Assembly: GCA_016191435.1 (NCBI GenBank)
Contig: JACPOQ010000028.1
Span: 124,001 to 188,000, forward strand
Direction of reading: 5' to 3'
DNA: 64,000 nucleotides
DNA from: Chloroflexota bacterium
GTDB lineage: Bacteria > Chloroflexota > Dehalococcoidia > Tepidiformales > Tepidiformaceae
Numbering within the stretch: position 1 is the first letter of the stretch; every line of letters begins with the position of its first letter. Position numbers and translations under genes: made by a program. The notes below the pieces were generated by a model. It was not told where the DNA came from, searched no databases, and saw nothing but the letters and a program-made list of their open reading frames with translations. Below, in pieces: positions 24,985 to 34,555 of the stretch.

Positions 24985-26788
24985 AGACGGGGATGTCCCG
25001 CTCGTCACCGTACTCCGGGCGGCGCCGCAGACCGCCCCGCCCACGCAAGCGGTCCAACACTCCGCCGATGCGGTCTGTCATGTGGGCAAGGCGCCGTTCG
25101 AGCGTCCCCCGCAGCCACGACCGCGTGGAACCCACCTCACGGTAGCGCTCGTAGCGGCGTTCCAGCAGGCGCTTGGGGCGCGTGCCCTGCAGCCGCGTCA
25201 GCTCGCGCACGATGGCGCGGCGCAGGAGCTGGGCCGCCTCCTGGTGGTTCGTGTGGGCCCCGTCCCCGGGCTCGGGCACGGTGGCGTCGGCGATGCCGAG
25301 CTTCAAGCAGTCGTGCGACGTGATCCGCAGCCGCTCCGCCGCCTGCCCCGCAAGGCTCACTGCGCCATACAGGATTTTCGCCGCGTCCTCGGGCCGGATG
25401 ACTTCGTAGACGGCGTTATCGAGCATGAGCACGCGGTCCGCCGTGGCCATGGCCATCGCGCCCTCGGAATTCCCCTCGCCGACAATCACGGCGATGGTGG
25501 GCACCGGCACTTCGAGCATGGTCGCGGTGCATTCGGCGATCGCTTTGCCAATGCCCGCCTCTTCGCTTTCGAGCCCCGGGTGCGCCCCCGCGGTGTCGAT
25601 GAGGGTGATCAGCGGCAGGCGGAACTTTCCCGCGAGCTCCATCGCGCGTTGCGCCTTGCGGAAGCCGGCCGGCCGGATCCAGCCGCCACCGTTGCTGCCA
25701 TCGTGCGGGTGGTTCTGCCCGACAATCACGACGGCCTCGCCCGCCAGCGACGCCAACCCGGCGACGACTGCCGGGTCATCGAAACCGCTGCGGTCGCCGT
25801 GCAGTTCGATGAACGACGACGACATGCGCGGGATCAGGTCCGGCGCCGTGGGGCGCTCCTCATGCCGCGAAAGTTCGAGTTGTGCCCAGGCGCCGCGAAG
25901 GGTGTGCAGCGGCTTGCCTTCGCGGGATTGCCCCGGTGCGCTGAGCCGGTAGTCGCTGAGCAGCAGGTCCAACAGCAGCGCCAGGGAGTCCCGCAGCTGT
26001 GGCCGCGGCACCACCGCGTCGATGAGCCCGGCCTTCAGATGCGATTCCGAGGTGTGAGCGCCACTTGGAAGGTCGCGCCCCGCCTGCTCCTGGAGCACGC
26101 GCAATGCTGCGTAGCCCACAAGTGCGTTCGGCTCGGCAATGATGAAGTCTGCGAGATTCACAAAGCCGCTGTAGGCGGAGCCTGTCGTGGGGTCCGTCAG
26201 GACCGTGATGTGCGGCAACCCCAGGCGGCTATGGCGCCGCGCCGCCGCCACTACCCGCGGCGCCTGCATCAGCGCCAGCAGGCCTTCCTGCATCCGCGTC
26301 CCGGAGGTCGAGCAGACCGACACGACGGCCGCCCGCCGCGCCGACGCCTTTTCGAACGCCCGCGCCAGCCGCTCGCCCACGGCCACGCCGATAGAGCCCC
26401 CGATGAACGAGAAGTCCAGCACCGCGACGACGACATCGCGCCCAAAGATCGTGCCGGTGCCCGTGAGCGCCGCTTCCGTGAGGCCGGTGCGGCGCTGCGC
26501 ATCGATCACCCGCCGGCGATAGGAGTGCTTGTCCGCGAACGAAAGCGGGTCGATGGACGTGACCCCGCGGTCGGCCTCGTGGAAACTGCCCGCATCCAGC
26601 AGCGTAGCCAAACGCTCGGGCGCGCTCAGGTGGAAATGGAAGCCACACGAGTGGCACACGCGGTAGCGCTCGTACGAGCGCGACCCCTCGAGGTCGGCGC
26701 CGCACGAAAGGCAATGCTCGTGCAGGGGCGGCGGCGTGAGCTCTTCGCCTTCGCTGCGCCGCAGCAAGTCCCGGAGTGTCTTCACCAT
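24983..26788 (-). CDS. accDA: Acetyl-CoA carboxylase carboxyltransferase, fused beta-alpha (AccD-AccA)
   Basis: One 601-residue chain joins both carboxyltransferase subunits that transfer CO2 from carboxybiotin to acetyl-CoA, making malonyl-CoA for fatty acids. Residues 26-48 hold the AccD zinc ribbon (C26, C29, C45, C48). The beta half continues with FSFIGGSIGVAVGERL and SVCSTSGTRMQEG; the alpha half starts near residue 300 with FIELHGDRSGFDDPAVVAGL, then SNGGGWIRPAGFRKAQRAM, IDTAGAHPG and VIVGEGNSEGAMAMA. A basic C-terminal tail ends the protein. Biotin carboxylase and BCCP for this enzyme are not adjacent. It lies 10 bp downstream of ftsK. Confidence 0.93.
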   Translation of the reverse strand: MVKTLRDLLRRSEGEELTPPPLHEHCLSCGADLEGSRSYERYRVCHSCGFHFHLSAPERLATLLDAGSFHEADRGVTSIDPLSFADKHSYRRRVIDAQRRTGLTEAALTGTGTIFGRDVVVAVLDFSFIGGSIGVAVGERLARAFEKASARRAAVVSVCSTSGTRMQEGLLALMQAPRVVAAARRHSRLGLPHITVLTDPTTGSAYSGFVNLADFIIAEPNALVGYAALRVLQEQAGRDLPSGAHTSESHLKAGLIDAVVPRPQLRDSLALLLDLLLSDYRLSAPGQSREGKPLHTLRGAWAQLELSRHEERPTAPDLIPRMSSSFIELHGDRSGFDDPAVVAGLASLAGEAVVIVGQNHPHDGSNGGGWIRPAGFRKAQRAMELAGKFRLPLITLIDTAGAHPGLESEEAGIGKAIAECTATMLEVPVPTIAVIVGEGNSEGAMAMATADRVLMLDNAVYEVIRPEDAAKILYGAVSLAGQAAERLRITSHDCLKLGIADATVPEPGDGAHTNHQEAAQLLRRAIVRELTRLQGTRPKRLLERRYERYREVGSTRSWLRGTLERRLAHMTDRIGGVLDRLRGRGGLRRRPEYGDERDIPV

Positions 26789-26798
26789 CGCAAGTGTA

Positions 26799-29246
26799 TC
26801 AAGCGAGGCCGTCCTCCGCCGTTTGCTGGAGGACGCGCCGGGATTCGCCCTCCTCGCGCGGCCCGACGATGCCCTCCTCCTCGAGGATGTCTATGAGCTT
26901 CTGAGCCTTCACGTAGCCGACTCGGAGCCGGCGCTGCAGGAGCGACGGCGAAACACGCACGTGCTGTCCCGCCAGCTGCCGCGCCTTTCGCACGATCGGG
27001 TCGTCTTCTTCGAACTCGATCTCCTCGCCGCCGTTTTGTGCGATCAGGGCCTTCTCCAGCAGGTCGTCCGCCGTCTCCGGCGCGAGCTCTCGGAAGCGCT
27101 CGTCGGTCCAGAAATCGACGAGACGCTCGACTTCGGCATCGGATACGTACACACCCTGGATGCGGATGGGTTTGGCGGCGTCCGTGGGCATGTAGAGCAT
27201 GTCGCCGCGACCCAGCAGCTTCTCGGCGCCGCCCATGTCGAGGATTGTGCGCGAGTCCGTCTGCGATGTCACCGCGAAAGCGATGCGCGTCGGGAAGTTC
27301 GCCTTGATCAGCCCGGTGACCACATCTACCGAAGGCCGCTGCGTCGCCACCACAAGATGGATTCCCGTAGCGCGGGCCAGCTGCGCCAGCCGGCAAAGCA
27401 GCTTTTCCACTTCGAACGGCGCCACCATCATCAGGTCTGCCAGCTCATCGATGATGAACACCCAGAACGGCAGCTTCTTCAGTACGCGCGGATGCCGGTT
27501 GTACATTTCGAGATTCCGCACGCCCACCGATTCGAACTTCTTGTAGCGGGCCTCCATCTCCGACACGACCGCCTGGAGCGTGCCGACCACCTTGTCCATG
27601 TCGACGATGACCTCGCTGAAGGCGAGGTGCGGGATGCTGCTGTACGCCGTCAGCTCCACGCGCTTGGGGTCGACCATGACGAAGCGCACTTCGTCGGGGC
27701 TGGCGTTCATCATGATGCCGGCGATGATCGAGTTCATGCAGACGCTCTTGCCGCTCCCGGTCGCCCCGGCGATGAGCAGGTGCGGCATTTTCCCGAGGTC
27801 CGCCACCACCGGCGTGCCCGAGACGCCTTTCCCCAGCGCCAGTGCGATCTTCGACTTGCGCGCCAGGTCCTGGAACTCCTTCGATTCCATCACGTGCCGC
27901 AGCGTGACTACCGTCGCGCTGTCGTTCGGGACTTCGATCCCGACGATGGCCCGGCCCGGCACGGGCGCCTCGATGCGGAGGCTGGGGGCGGCCAGCGCGA
28001 GCGCCAGGTCGTTCTGGAGCGCCGTGATGCGGTTCACGCGCACCCGCGTCCGCGAAACCTCCACGCGCTCGGAGCGCGTGCGGCCGTCGCCGCCGATGAT
28101 CGCCTTGCCGGCCGGGTCCTTCAGGGCGTGCTCCTTGTAGCGCACCTCCCAGCCCGGCTCGACGCCGAACTGCGTCACTGTCGGGCCTTCATTGACCTCT
28201 ACCACGGCCGCATCGACGCCGAAGCTCGCGAGCGTATCGACGATGAGCTGGGCGCGCGCCGCGTTGTCGTGCTTGCGGCTCGGGCTGATCTGCGGCGCGT
28301 TCAGCAGTTCGATCGCGGGGAACTGCCAGGCAGGGCGGCCAAGCGCGAACCCGAGCTGTGTCGGCGCACCAGGGTCGCCTTCGTCCTCAGGCGCGCTTAC
28401 CGCGGCGTCCGGCGGCTCTGGCTGCTCCGGCTCAGCGGGGAACGAGCGTCCGAACTTTGCCGCCGCCCCGGCGCCAAGCGCCGAGGATGGCGCCGCGGGG
28501 TCGAACGAGGGCCGATAGATCCGCGGTTCGGTCTCGTGGCTTCCCGCCCCCACCGCGTCCAGCCGCTCGCGCAACCCGGCCAGCCCGATGCTGGCTTCGC
28601 CTTCCTCGGGCTCGCGTTCGGGGCGATGGAAGAGGAATATCGCCGTCCCCGCGATGCCACGCCCTGCGCCCGCCGCCACCCGGTGTGGCCAGCGCCGCTC
28701 CCACGCAAACTGGAACCCATGCGGGATGTGGACGGCCAGCCAGCGCGTCGCCCTGGGGAACAGCAACGCCATCCCGATGATCAACAGGCTGACCCACGCG
28801 AGCATCCCGGCGACACCCGAAACCAGCCCCTGCCCGATGTGGCCGCCGAGGCTCACTTCGCGGAAGTTGACCTCGCCCAGGGACCAATCGGCGTCGTTGA
28901 GACCGAGCGCGCCCCAGGCGAACAGTGACAGCGCGGCCACGCCGGTCGCCTGCCGCGCGAAATGCGCGCGTTCCTCGTAAAGCCGGTGAGAGAGCGCCCA
29001 GCCCCCCGCCACCGACAGGAACGCCAGGATGAAGATCCCCAGCCCCGTCGTGCGGACGAGCCAGTCCTGGGCCTCGCTGGCAACATCGCCCACGTCGATA
29101 AGGAAGGGGAGTGCGGCCAGGGCGGCCGCCGCTACCACCACGCCGATGACTTCGGGCCGGCGCAGGTCGCGCGTGGAAAACAGTTTGCCGCGGCGCGGGC
29201 GGACCGCCCGGCGGCTGCGGGGTCTGGTGCGTGTGCGTGCCGTCAT
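26799..29246 (-). CDS. ftsK: DNA translocase FtsK/SpoIIIE
   Basis: This septal, hexameric ATP-driven DNA pump clears and directs chromosome termini at division. The order is a basic N-terminal tail, four or five membrane helices (about 40-190), a linker rich in Pro/Glu/Ala, then the motor with Walker A LLIAGATGSGKSVCMNSI, Walker B VFIIDELADLMM and the RP-loop TQRPSVDVVTG. The gamma winged-helix that reads polar sequences is at the C terminus (LLQRRLRVGYVKAQKLIDIL). The length of 815 residues is normal. ATG 29246 is chosen for the GAGGAG before it; an in-frame start at 29276 lacks one. The only gene closely downstream is accDA. Confidence 0.95.
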   Translation of the reverse strand: MTARTRTRPRSRRAVRPRRGKLFSTRDLRRPEVIGVVVAAAALAALPFLIDVGDVASEAQDWLVRTTGLGIFILAFLSVAGGWALSHRLYEERAHFARQATGVAALSLFAWGALGLNDADWSLGEVNFREVSLGGHIGQGLVSGVAGMLAWVSLLIIGMALLFPRATRWLAVHIPHGFQFAWERRWPHRVAAGAGRGIAGTAIFLFHRPEREPEEGEASIGLAGLRERLDAVGAGSHETEPRIYRPSFDPAAPSSALGAGAAAKFGRSFPAEPEQPEPPDAAVSAPEDEGDPGAPTQLGFALGRPAWQFPAIELLNAPQISPSRKHDNAARAQLIVDTLASFGVDAAVVEVNEGPTVTQFGVEPGWEVRYKEHALKDPAGKAIIGGDGRTRSERVEVSRTRVRVNRITALQNDLALALAAPSLRIEAPVPGRAIVGIEVPNDSATVVTLRHVMESKEFQDLARKSKIALALGKGVSGTPVVADLGKMPHLLIAGATGSGKSVCMNSIIAGIMMNASPDEVRFVMVDPKRVELTAYSSIPHLAFSEVIVDMDKVVGTLQAVVSEMEARYKKFESVGVRNLEMYNRHPRVLKKLPFWVFIIDELADLMMVAPFEVEKLLCRLAQLARATGIHLVVATQRPSVDVVTGLIKANFPTRIAFAVTSQTDSRTILDMGGAEKLLGRGDMLYMPTDAAKPIRIQGVYVSDAEVERLVDFWTDERFRELAPETADDLLEKALIAQNGGEEIEFEEDDPIVRKARQLAGQHVRVSPSLLQRRLRVGYVKAQKLIDILEEEGIVGPREEGESRRVLQQTAEDGLA

Positions 29247-29317
29247 GGCGCACGTCTCCTCGCCGGTTGCCTGCACCCCGCAACGGCAGCCGGTCGCCCT
29301 GGGAAGAGATGCATGAC

Positions 29318-30973
29318 TTAGACCTCGACCGTCACCGTCAGCACCATTGGCCTTCGCCGGGTTTCATCATAGAGGAACTTGCTTAACGCGTCCCTGATCT
29401 TCGTGTTGATATCGCCGAACTCCGCATAATGATCCGCTCCCTTGAACTGGTCGGCGACCTTCCGGCGGCTGCGTTCGAGGAGGTCCTCGTTCATTTCCAC
29501 GTCCACGAAGCCGCGCGTCAGGATCTCGGGGGGCCGTTCGAGGTGTCCCGTCCGTTTGTCGACCGAGACCATCACGACGACGACGCCGTCGGTCGAAAGG
29601 TGGGCGCGGTCACGGAGGATTTGTTGATCGACGTCACCGATGCCCATGCCATCGACGTACACGTAACTGGCCGGCACCCTCCCGGCCTGCCGTGCCTCGT
29701 TTTCATCGATCTCCAGCACGTCGCCGTCCGTGAGCACGAAGGCGTTGCCCTTCGGCACCCCGACCGATTCCGCCAGCTTCGAATGCACCACCAGATGGCG
29801 ATATTCGCCGTGGATGGGTACGAAGTATTCGGGCTGGAGCACCGCCTGGATGATCTTCAGCTCTTCGCGGCTGGCGTGGCCGCGCACATGGATGTTCGAA
29901 ACCCGGTTGTAGAGCACGTCCGCGCCCATCCGGAAGAGGTTGTCCACGTTCCGGTAGACCGCCTGCTCGTTTCCCGGTATGGCCGTCGCCGAGAGGACGA
30001 CTGTGTCACCTTCGACAATGCTCACATGCCGATGGTCGGCGTTGGCCATGCGCGTGAGCGCGCTCGTGGGTTCGCCCTGGCTCCCCGTGGTTACGATGAC
30101 GAGCTTGCTGTGCGGCGTGTTTCGCATCTCCTCCACGCCCACGATGACGCCCTCGGGTGCGTTGAGGTAGCCCAGCTGGCGTGCCATCGCGACGTTGTCG
30201 ATCATCGAGCGGCCGGTGACGAACACCTTCCGCCCCGTGAACACGGCCGCATCCACCACCTGCTGCACGCGCGAGATCAGCGACGCAAAGGTCGCGATAA
30301 TGACGCGGTGCTCGGCATTCACCAGGATGTTCCGCAGCGCGTCGCCGACGAGCTGTTCGCTGGGCGTGTAGCCTTCCTGCTCGGCGTACGTGGAATCGGC
30401 CATCAGCAGCAGGCAGCCCTCGGCGCCGATTTGCGCCAGCCGGATGAGGTCCGTGTGCTGGTCCATCACCGGCGTGTGGTCGAGTTTGAAGTCGCCCGTG
30501 TGCACCACCGGGCCGAGGGGCGTGCGGATGATCAGCCCGCAGGCATCGGGGATACTGTGGGCGACGCTAAAGAACTCCACCTTGAATACGCCGGCATCGA
30601 TCACCTCGCCAGGCTTCACCACGTGGAGGTCGGCCTTCTGCAACTGGCGGTGTTCGCCCAGCTTCAGCCGGATGAGCCCGTCGGTGAGCCGCGTGCCGTA
30701 GACGGAGCAAGCGAATTCGCGGAAGAAGTAGGGCAGCGCGCCCACATGGTCCTCGTGGCCGTGCGTGAGGAAGACGGCGCGGAGCTTGTGGACGTTCTCC
30801 CGCAGGTACGTGAAATCAGGAATGACGAGGTCGACGCCGAGCATTTCCTCTTCCGGGAACATGAGCCCGACATCGATGACGATGATGTCGTCGGCGTATT
30901 CGAGCAACATCATGTTCCGGCCGATTTCGCCGAGACCGCCGAGCGGGATGACGCGGAGGGGTGTGCCTGCCAT
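29318..30973 (-). CDS. rnj: Ribonuclease J
   Basis: This is a metallo-beta-lactamase/beta-CASP ribonuclease of 551 residues with 5'-3' exo- and endonuclease activity in mRNA decay and rRNA maturation. The zinc motif is HGHEDH at 71-76 (LTHGHEDHVGALPYF), with further ligands in SVAHSIPDACG and VHTGDFKLD. beta-CASP motifs include TFASLISRVQQVVDAA and TTGSQGEPTSAL, and the C-terminal half has RGHASREELK and the dimerization part. Phylum-typical rnj proteins of this length are single copy. It is 9 bp downstream of the UDG gene in the same direction. Confidence 0.95.
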   Translation of the reverse strand: MAGTPLRVIPLGGLGEIGRNMMLLEYADDIIVIDVGLMFPEEEMLGVDLVIPDFTYLRENVHKLRAVFLTHGHEDHVGALPYFFREFACSVYGTRLTDGLIRLKLGEHRQLQKADLHVVKPGEVIDAGVFKVEFFSVAHSIPDACGLIIRTPLGPVVHTGDFKLDHTPVMDQHTDLIRLAQIGAEGCLLLMADSTYAEQEGYTPSEQLVGDALRNILVNAEHRVIIATFASLISRVQQVVDAAVFTGRKVFVTGRSMIDNVAMARQLGYLNAPEGVIVGVEEMRNTPHSKLVIVTTGSQGEPTSALTRMANADHRHVSIVEGDTVVLSATAIPGNEQAVYRNVDNLFRMGADVLYNRVSNIHVRGHASREELKIIQAVLQPEYFVPIHGEYRHLVVHSKLAESVGVPKGNAFVLTDGDVLEIDENEARQAGRVPASYVYVDGMGIGDVDQQILRDRAHLSTDGVVVVMVSVDKRTGHLERPPEILTRGFVDVEMNEDLLERSRRKVADQFKGADHYAEFGDINTKIRDALSKFLYDETRRRPMVLTVTVEV

Positions 30974-30982
30974 GGGTCTTCC

Positions 30983-31672
30983 TTAATCGAAGAGACGAGT
31001 CTGCGTGGCGGATACCGCCCGGGGCGGCTGTGTGGGCGCCGGGTCGGCCTCGGCGGCAACGGGCTGCGCTTCCGTGGCGGCCGGCAGTGAGACGTGGGGC
31101 GCGACACTGCGCCGGGCGCGGACAAGAAGTGCCTGCAGTTTCGCGAAATCCGCGACGATAACGTCGCGGAGGTTCGCCTGGTGGAGCGCGGCGGCGGGGT
31201 GGTACATGGGCACGTAGAAGCGCCCGGCGACTTCCTTCGGCTGGCCGTGGATCCGCGAAATGGATTGGCCCGGGAAGAACTTCGCCATCGAAAAACGCCC
31301 CAGCGTGACGATTACGAGGGGGTCGATGAGGTCGATCTGCTCGTCGAGGTAGTCGCGGCAGGCCTCGATCTCTTCGGGCCGCGGGTCCCGGTTGCCGGGC
31401 GGCCGGCATTTCAACACGTTGGTGATGTAGACCTCACCCCGGCGAAGCCCGGCGGCGGCCAGCAACTCCTCGAGGAACCCGCCGGCGGCGCCCACGAACG
31501 GGCGTCCCTGCTTGTCTTCGTTCACACCGGGCGCCTCGCCGATGAACATGACCTCCGCGTCCAACGGCCCTTCGCCGGGCACCGCTCGCGTCCGCATCGT
31601 CCCCAGCGAGCAGCGCACGCAGCCGCGTACTCGGTCATACAGGTCTTCGGCGATGGCCGCGGCATCAGGCAT
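30983..31672 (-). CDS. udg: Uracil-DNA glycosylase, iron-sulfur family 4
   Basis: The enzyme removes uracil from DNA to start base-excision repair. Motif [21 protein letters not shown] and motif B YHPAA (near residue 155) are intact. Four cysteines suited to a 4Fe-4S cluster are at C18, C21, in [12 protein letters not shown] and in IEACRDYL. The start ATG 31672 gives [15 protein letters not shown]; the open frame further upstream overlaps tatC and is not used. A C-terminal Ala/Pro-rich tail of about 45 residues is not part of the fold. It is 41 bp downstream of tatC and just before rnj. Confidence 0.93.
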   Translation of the reverse strand: MPDAAAIAEDLYDRVRGCVRCSLGTMRTRAVPGEGPLDAEVMFIGEAPGVNEDKQGRPFVGAAGGFLEELLAAAGLRRGEVYITNVLKCRPPGNRDPRPEEIEACRDYLDEQIDLIDPLVIVTLGRFSMAKFFPGQSISRIHGQPKEVAGRFYVPMYHPAAALHQANLRDVIVADFAKLQALLVRARRSVAPHVSLPAATEAQPVAAEADPAPTQPPRAVSATQTRLFD

Positions 31673-31713
31673 GCTGCTGCGCCAGGACGGGCCCGTTGCC
31701 GCCGTTCGCGGGC

Positions 31714-32499
31714 TCAGTTGGCATCGGCGCTCTCCGCCTTCTTCCGCTTCGGTTGCAGCGCCCACGCGAATGCGATGCCGAGGAAGTACAGCAGCAGGAG
31801 CGGACCGCCCACTAGCGTCTGGTTATACGGGTCGGGCGTTGGCGTCACGATAGCCGCGATGATGAAGATGACGATGATTGCGTACCGCCAGAAGCCCCAG
31901 AACTGCTTCGCCCGCACGAGGCCCAGCTTTGCTGTCAGCGCCATGACCACCGGCAGTTCGAACGACAGCCCCACGCCCACAATCAGCCGGGTGACGAAGT
32001 CCATGTATTGCCTGATGCCAGTGACGTTCTGGATGTCCTCCTTGCCGAACCCCAGCAGGAACTTTAGCGACGCAGGGAGGATGATCCAGTAGGCGAAGGC
32101 CATACCAGCCAGCAAAAAGACAATAACCGCTGCGAGGCCGGGGACCAGGATCTTGCGTTCGCGCGCAGTCAGGCCGGGGACGATGAACGCCAGGATTTCG
32201 TAGATGACCACGGGGGACGAAAGTACGATGCCGCCGTAGAGCCCGATTTTGAAGATGGCCCCGATCCTGTCGAGCGGCGAGAAGCTCGCCACTTTGAAGT
32301 CCGGGAATTGTTCCCGCGCCGGCGCCAGCAGCCACCCCAGGATCGTCTCCCAGAACCAGAAACAAACCAGCGTGCCGATGACCAGCGCGATCGCCGAGAC
32401 AAAGACCCGGTTGCGGAGCTCCTTGAGGTGCTCGATCAGGGTCATCTCGTCGCCGGAGCTGTAGCCGGGACCCGGGCCTATGTTCGCTTCCGCCACCAT
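31714..32499 (-). CDS. tatC: Twin-arginine translocase subunit TatC
   Basis: This is a six-helix membrane protein of 261 residues that recognises twin-arginine signal peptides. The hallmark first cytoplasmic segment is [17 protein letters not shown]. The region around [18 protein letters not shown] matches the TatC PxExFxxxxK-like motif, and helices 3-6 are clear. The C terminus is basic (KRKKAE). It starts four bases after the tatA/B stop, so the two genes form an operon. A Tat substrate candidate lies at the right edge of this window. Confidence 0.96.
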   Translation of the reverse strand: MVAEANIGPGPGYSSGDEMTLIEHLKELRNRVFVSAIALVIGTLVCFWFWETILGWLLAPAREQFPDFKVASFSPLDRIGAIFKIGLYGGIVLSSPVVIYEILAFIVPGLTARERKILVPGLAAVIVFLLAGMAFAYWIILPASLKFLLGFGKEDIQNVTGIRQYMDFVTRLIVGVGLSFELPVVMALTAKLGLVRAKQFWGFWRYAIIVIFIIAAIVTPTPDPYNQTLVGGPLLLLYFLGIAFAWALQPKRKKAESADAN

Positions 32500-32503
32500 C
32501 GTC

Positions 32504-33001
32504 TTAGAACACCAGCGGGGGGGCCGGCTTCACGTCCCCGGATTTGGATTCATCGACCGTGTCTGCTCCATTCGCGGCGTGGCCTTTCGCCGACGGCGCA
32601 GGTCCGGGCTCATCTGGCACCCCGAACGCGGAGACAGCCGTGGCCGTCTCGGTGGCGGTCGGCGGGCCGCTGCTGATGGTTGCACCGTCGGCGCTCGCTG
32701 CGATGGCGGGCAGGTCCATGGAGGCGGTCGCTTCACGCACTTCGGACTCGATCAACGTCTGATGTTCGCGGATCGCCTGGCGCGTCGAATCGACCTCGCC
32801 CTTCACCGTCTTGTACTGTTCTTCCAGGTACGAGATCTCGTCGCTGAATTCGGCGCGGACGGCGCGCGCATACTGCTGCATCTGGCGTACCGCGCGGCCA
32901 ATCTGGTAGGCCATGGCCGGCAGCCGTTCCGGCCCGACGACCAGCAGCAGCAACACCAGGATAAGCAGGAGTTCCTGGTAGCCAATGCCCAGGAATTCCA
33001 C
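32504..33001 (-). CDS. tatB: Sec-independent translocase protein TatA/TatB
   Basis: This single-span protein has one N-terminal helix (about residues 8-22, ELLLILVLLLLVVGPERLP) with the conserved FGxxE/GPERLP hinge, then an amphipathic helix and a long hydrophilic tail. The GPERLP hinge and 165-residue length favour TatB, whereas TatA is usually shorter and has FGPKKLP. It is encoded just upstream of tatC. The tail after about residue 100 is low complexity (Ala, Thr, Pro). A second TatA may be elsewhere; only one gene is present here. Confidence 0.88.
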   Translation of the reverse strand: MEFLGIGYQELLLILVLLLLVVGPERLPAMAYQIGRAVRQMQQYARAVRAEFSDEISYLEEQYKTVKGEVDSTRQAIREHQTLIESEVREATASMDLPAIAASADGATISSGPPTATETATAVSAFGVPDEPGPAPSAKGHAANGADTVDESKSGDVKPAPPLVF

Positions 33002-33051
33002 GTCAGCCTCCTCCGGAGCGGGGACAGCGGCCGTGCTCCGCGGGCGGCAGC

Positions 33052-33312
33052 CTACTTGTCCTCGACGCCGTGATCCTTCAGGTAGTCTACGGCGTCCTGC
33101 ACTGTGGCGATCTTTTCGGCGTCTTCATCCGGGATCTCGAGCTCGCCGCTATCCTGCGAGAACTCCTCTTCCAGCGACATGATGAGCTCGACGAGGTCCA
33201 GCGAGTCGGCGTTGAGGTCGTCCACGAACGATGCAGCGGGCAGGACTTCTTCCTCTTCGACGCCCAACTGCTCAACGACGATTGCGCGCACCCGTTCGAA
33301 TACTGTGGCCAC
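33052..33312 (-). CDS. acpP: Acyl carrier protein
   Basis: This small acidic helical protein (86 residues) carries the growing acyl chain on a 4'-phosphopantetheine attached to Ser37 in [12 protein letters not shown]. It begins [17 protein letters not shown], standard for ACP. It has an acidic insert of EEEE after helix 1. It follows nusB by four bases and belongs to the fabD-fabG-nusB-acpP unit, so it serves type II fatty-acid synthesis. Confidence 0.95.
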   Translation of the reverse strand: MATVFERVRAIVVEQLGVEEEEVLPAASFVDDLNADSLDLVELIMSLEEEFSQDSGELEIPDEDAEKIATVQDAVDYLKDHGVEDK

Positions 33313-33316
33313 TCGG

Positions 33317-33808
33317 TTAGTTCTCCTGCGATCTCTCTTGGCTAGGTCCCGCTCGTTGCGGCGATCTGGCCGTGCGAGCGGCCAGGATGTTGGAGCTCAC
33401 CGTGCGTAGCACCCCGTTCACGAACCCCGGGGAGCGTTCTCCGCCGTACCGGTGAGCGAGTTCGACAGCTTCGTTTACGACTGCCGCCACCGGCGCCGAA
33501 TTATCGGAAAGCAGTTCCCATATTGCAAGCCTCAGAATGTTCCGGTCAACGACGGCGAGCGATTCGACGGGGTACTTCGGCGCCGCGGCCCCGATGTAGC
33601 TGTCCAACTCGTCGCGCTGGCGGCTGACGCCCCGCAACGCGCCGCGGGCGAACCCGCTCGGCCCCGCGCCCACCACTTCTGGGTCTTCCTCCGCCACGTC
33701 GCCGAGCCGCCGGGTGAGCGCGTCCTCCGCGTCGTGGTCCGATGTCTCGGACTCGTAGAGCGCCTCGATTACCAGGTGGCGGGCGCGGCGGAGGACGCTG
33801 TCGGTCAC
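33317..33808 (-). CDS. nusB: Transcription antitermination factor NusB
   Basis: NusB binds boxA of rRNA leader transcripts with NusE to prevent termination. The all-helical fold is recognisable from [48 protein letters not shown] and [12 protein letters not shown]. The start is GTG 33808, which overlaps the fabG stop as GTGA and gives [11 protein letters not shown]; the ATG at 33841 would run through the end of fabG. The protein is 163 residues long. Confidence 0.93.
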   Translation of the reverse strand: MTDSVLRRARHLVIEALYESETSDHDAEDALTRRLGDVAEEDPEVVGAGPSGFARGALRGVSRQRDELDSYIGAAAPKYPVESLAVVDRNILRLAIWELLSDNSAPVAAVVNEAVELAHRYGGERSPGFVNGVLRTVSSNILAARTARSPQRAGPSQERSQEN

Positions 33809-34554
33809 GCCATCACCATACCCCCATCGACTTGAATGCACTGCCCGGTGATGTAGCCGGCGCCGCCGCTCGCGAGGAACGCCACGAGCGGCGCCACCTC
33901 CTCCGGCATGGCGATCCGGCCGAGCGGCACCTGCGCCATCACGGCCTGCACCTGCGCCTCTGTCATCCCCGCGGTGATGTCCGTCTGGATGAACCCCGGC
34001 GCCACCGCGTTCACGGTTATCCCCCGCGAGGCGACTTCCCGCGCGACCGCCCGGGTGAAGCCGATAAGGCCGGCCTTCGCCGCCGCATAGTTTGCCTGGC
34101 CGGCGTTTCCCATGATCCCAACGACGCTTGTGATGTTGATGATCCGCCCCCCGCGGGCGCGCAGCATGGGCCGCATCGCCGCCTTCGTGACGAGGAAGGC
34201 CCCGCGCAGGTTCGTGTTGTGGACGGCGTCCCAGTCCGCCTCGGACATGCGCATGAGCAGGCCGTCGCGCGTGATGCCGGCGTTGTTCACCAGGATATCG
34301 ATGCCGCCGAACGCGTCCACCGCCGCCTTCACGATTCCCGCCGCCCCTGCGGCGTCCGCAACATCGCCGGCGACCGCGAAGGCTTCACCGCCGGCCTGCT
34401 TGATGGCCTCGACGACCTCGGCGGCCGCGCCCGCGCTGGCGTTGTAGTTCACCGCGACGCGGGCGCCCTGGCGCGCGAGTTCGAGGCAGATTTCGCGGCC
34501 GATGCCGCGCGAGCCGCCCGTCACGAGCGCGGCTTTGCCATCCAGCGCCCCCAC
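33805..34554 (-). CDS. fabG: 3-oxoacyl-[acyl-carrier-protein] reductase
   Basis: This NADPH-dependent short-chain dehydrogenase reduces beta-ketoacyl-ACP. The cofactor motif is TGGSRGIGREI near the N terminus, NNAGITRDGLLMRM is diagnostic of FabG, and the catalytic motif is YAAAK in GQANYAAAKAGLIGF with the Ser about 13 residues before. The C terminus [14 protein letters not shown] is typical. Length is 249 residues. It lies one base downstream of fabD. Confidence 0.96.
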   Translation of the reverse strand: MGALDGKAALVTGGSRGIGREICLELARQGARVAVNYNASAGAAAEVVEAIKQAGGEAFAVAGDVADAAGAAGIVKAAVDAFGGIDILVNNAGITRDGLLMRMSEADWDAVHNTNLRGAFLVTKAAMRPMLRARGGRIINITSVVGIMGNAGQANYAAAKAGLIGFTRAVAREVASRGITVNAVAPGFIQTDITAGMTEAQVQAVMAQVPLGRIAMPEEVAPLVAFLASGGAGYITGQCIQVDGGMVMA

Positions 34555-34555
34555 G

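Noticed and set aside
25082..26896. Long plus-strand frame opposite accDA
   Set aside because: It is a shadow of the accDA gene, which has clear motifs on the minus strand.
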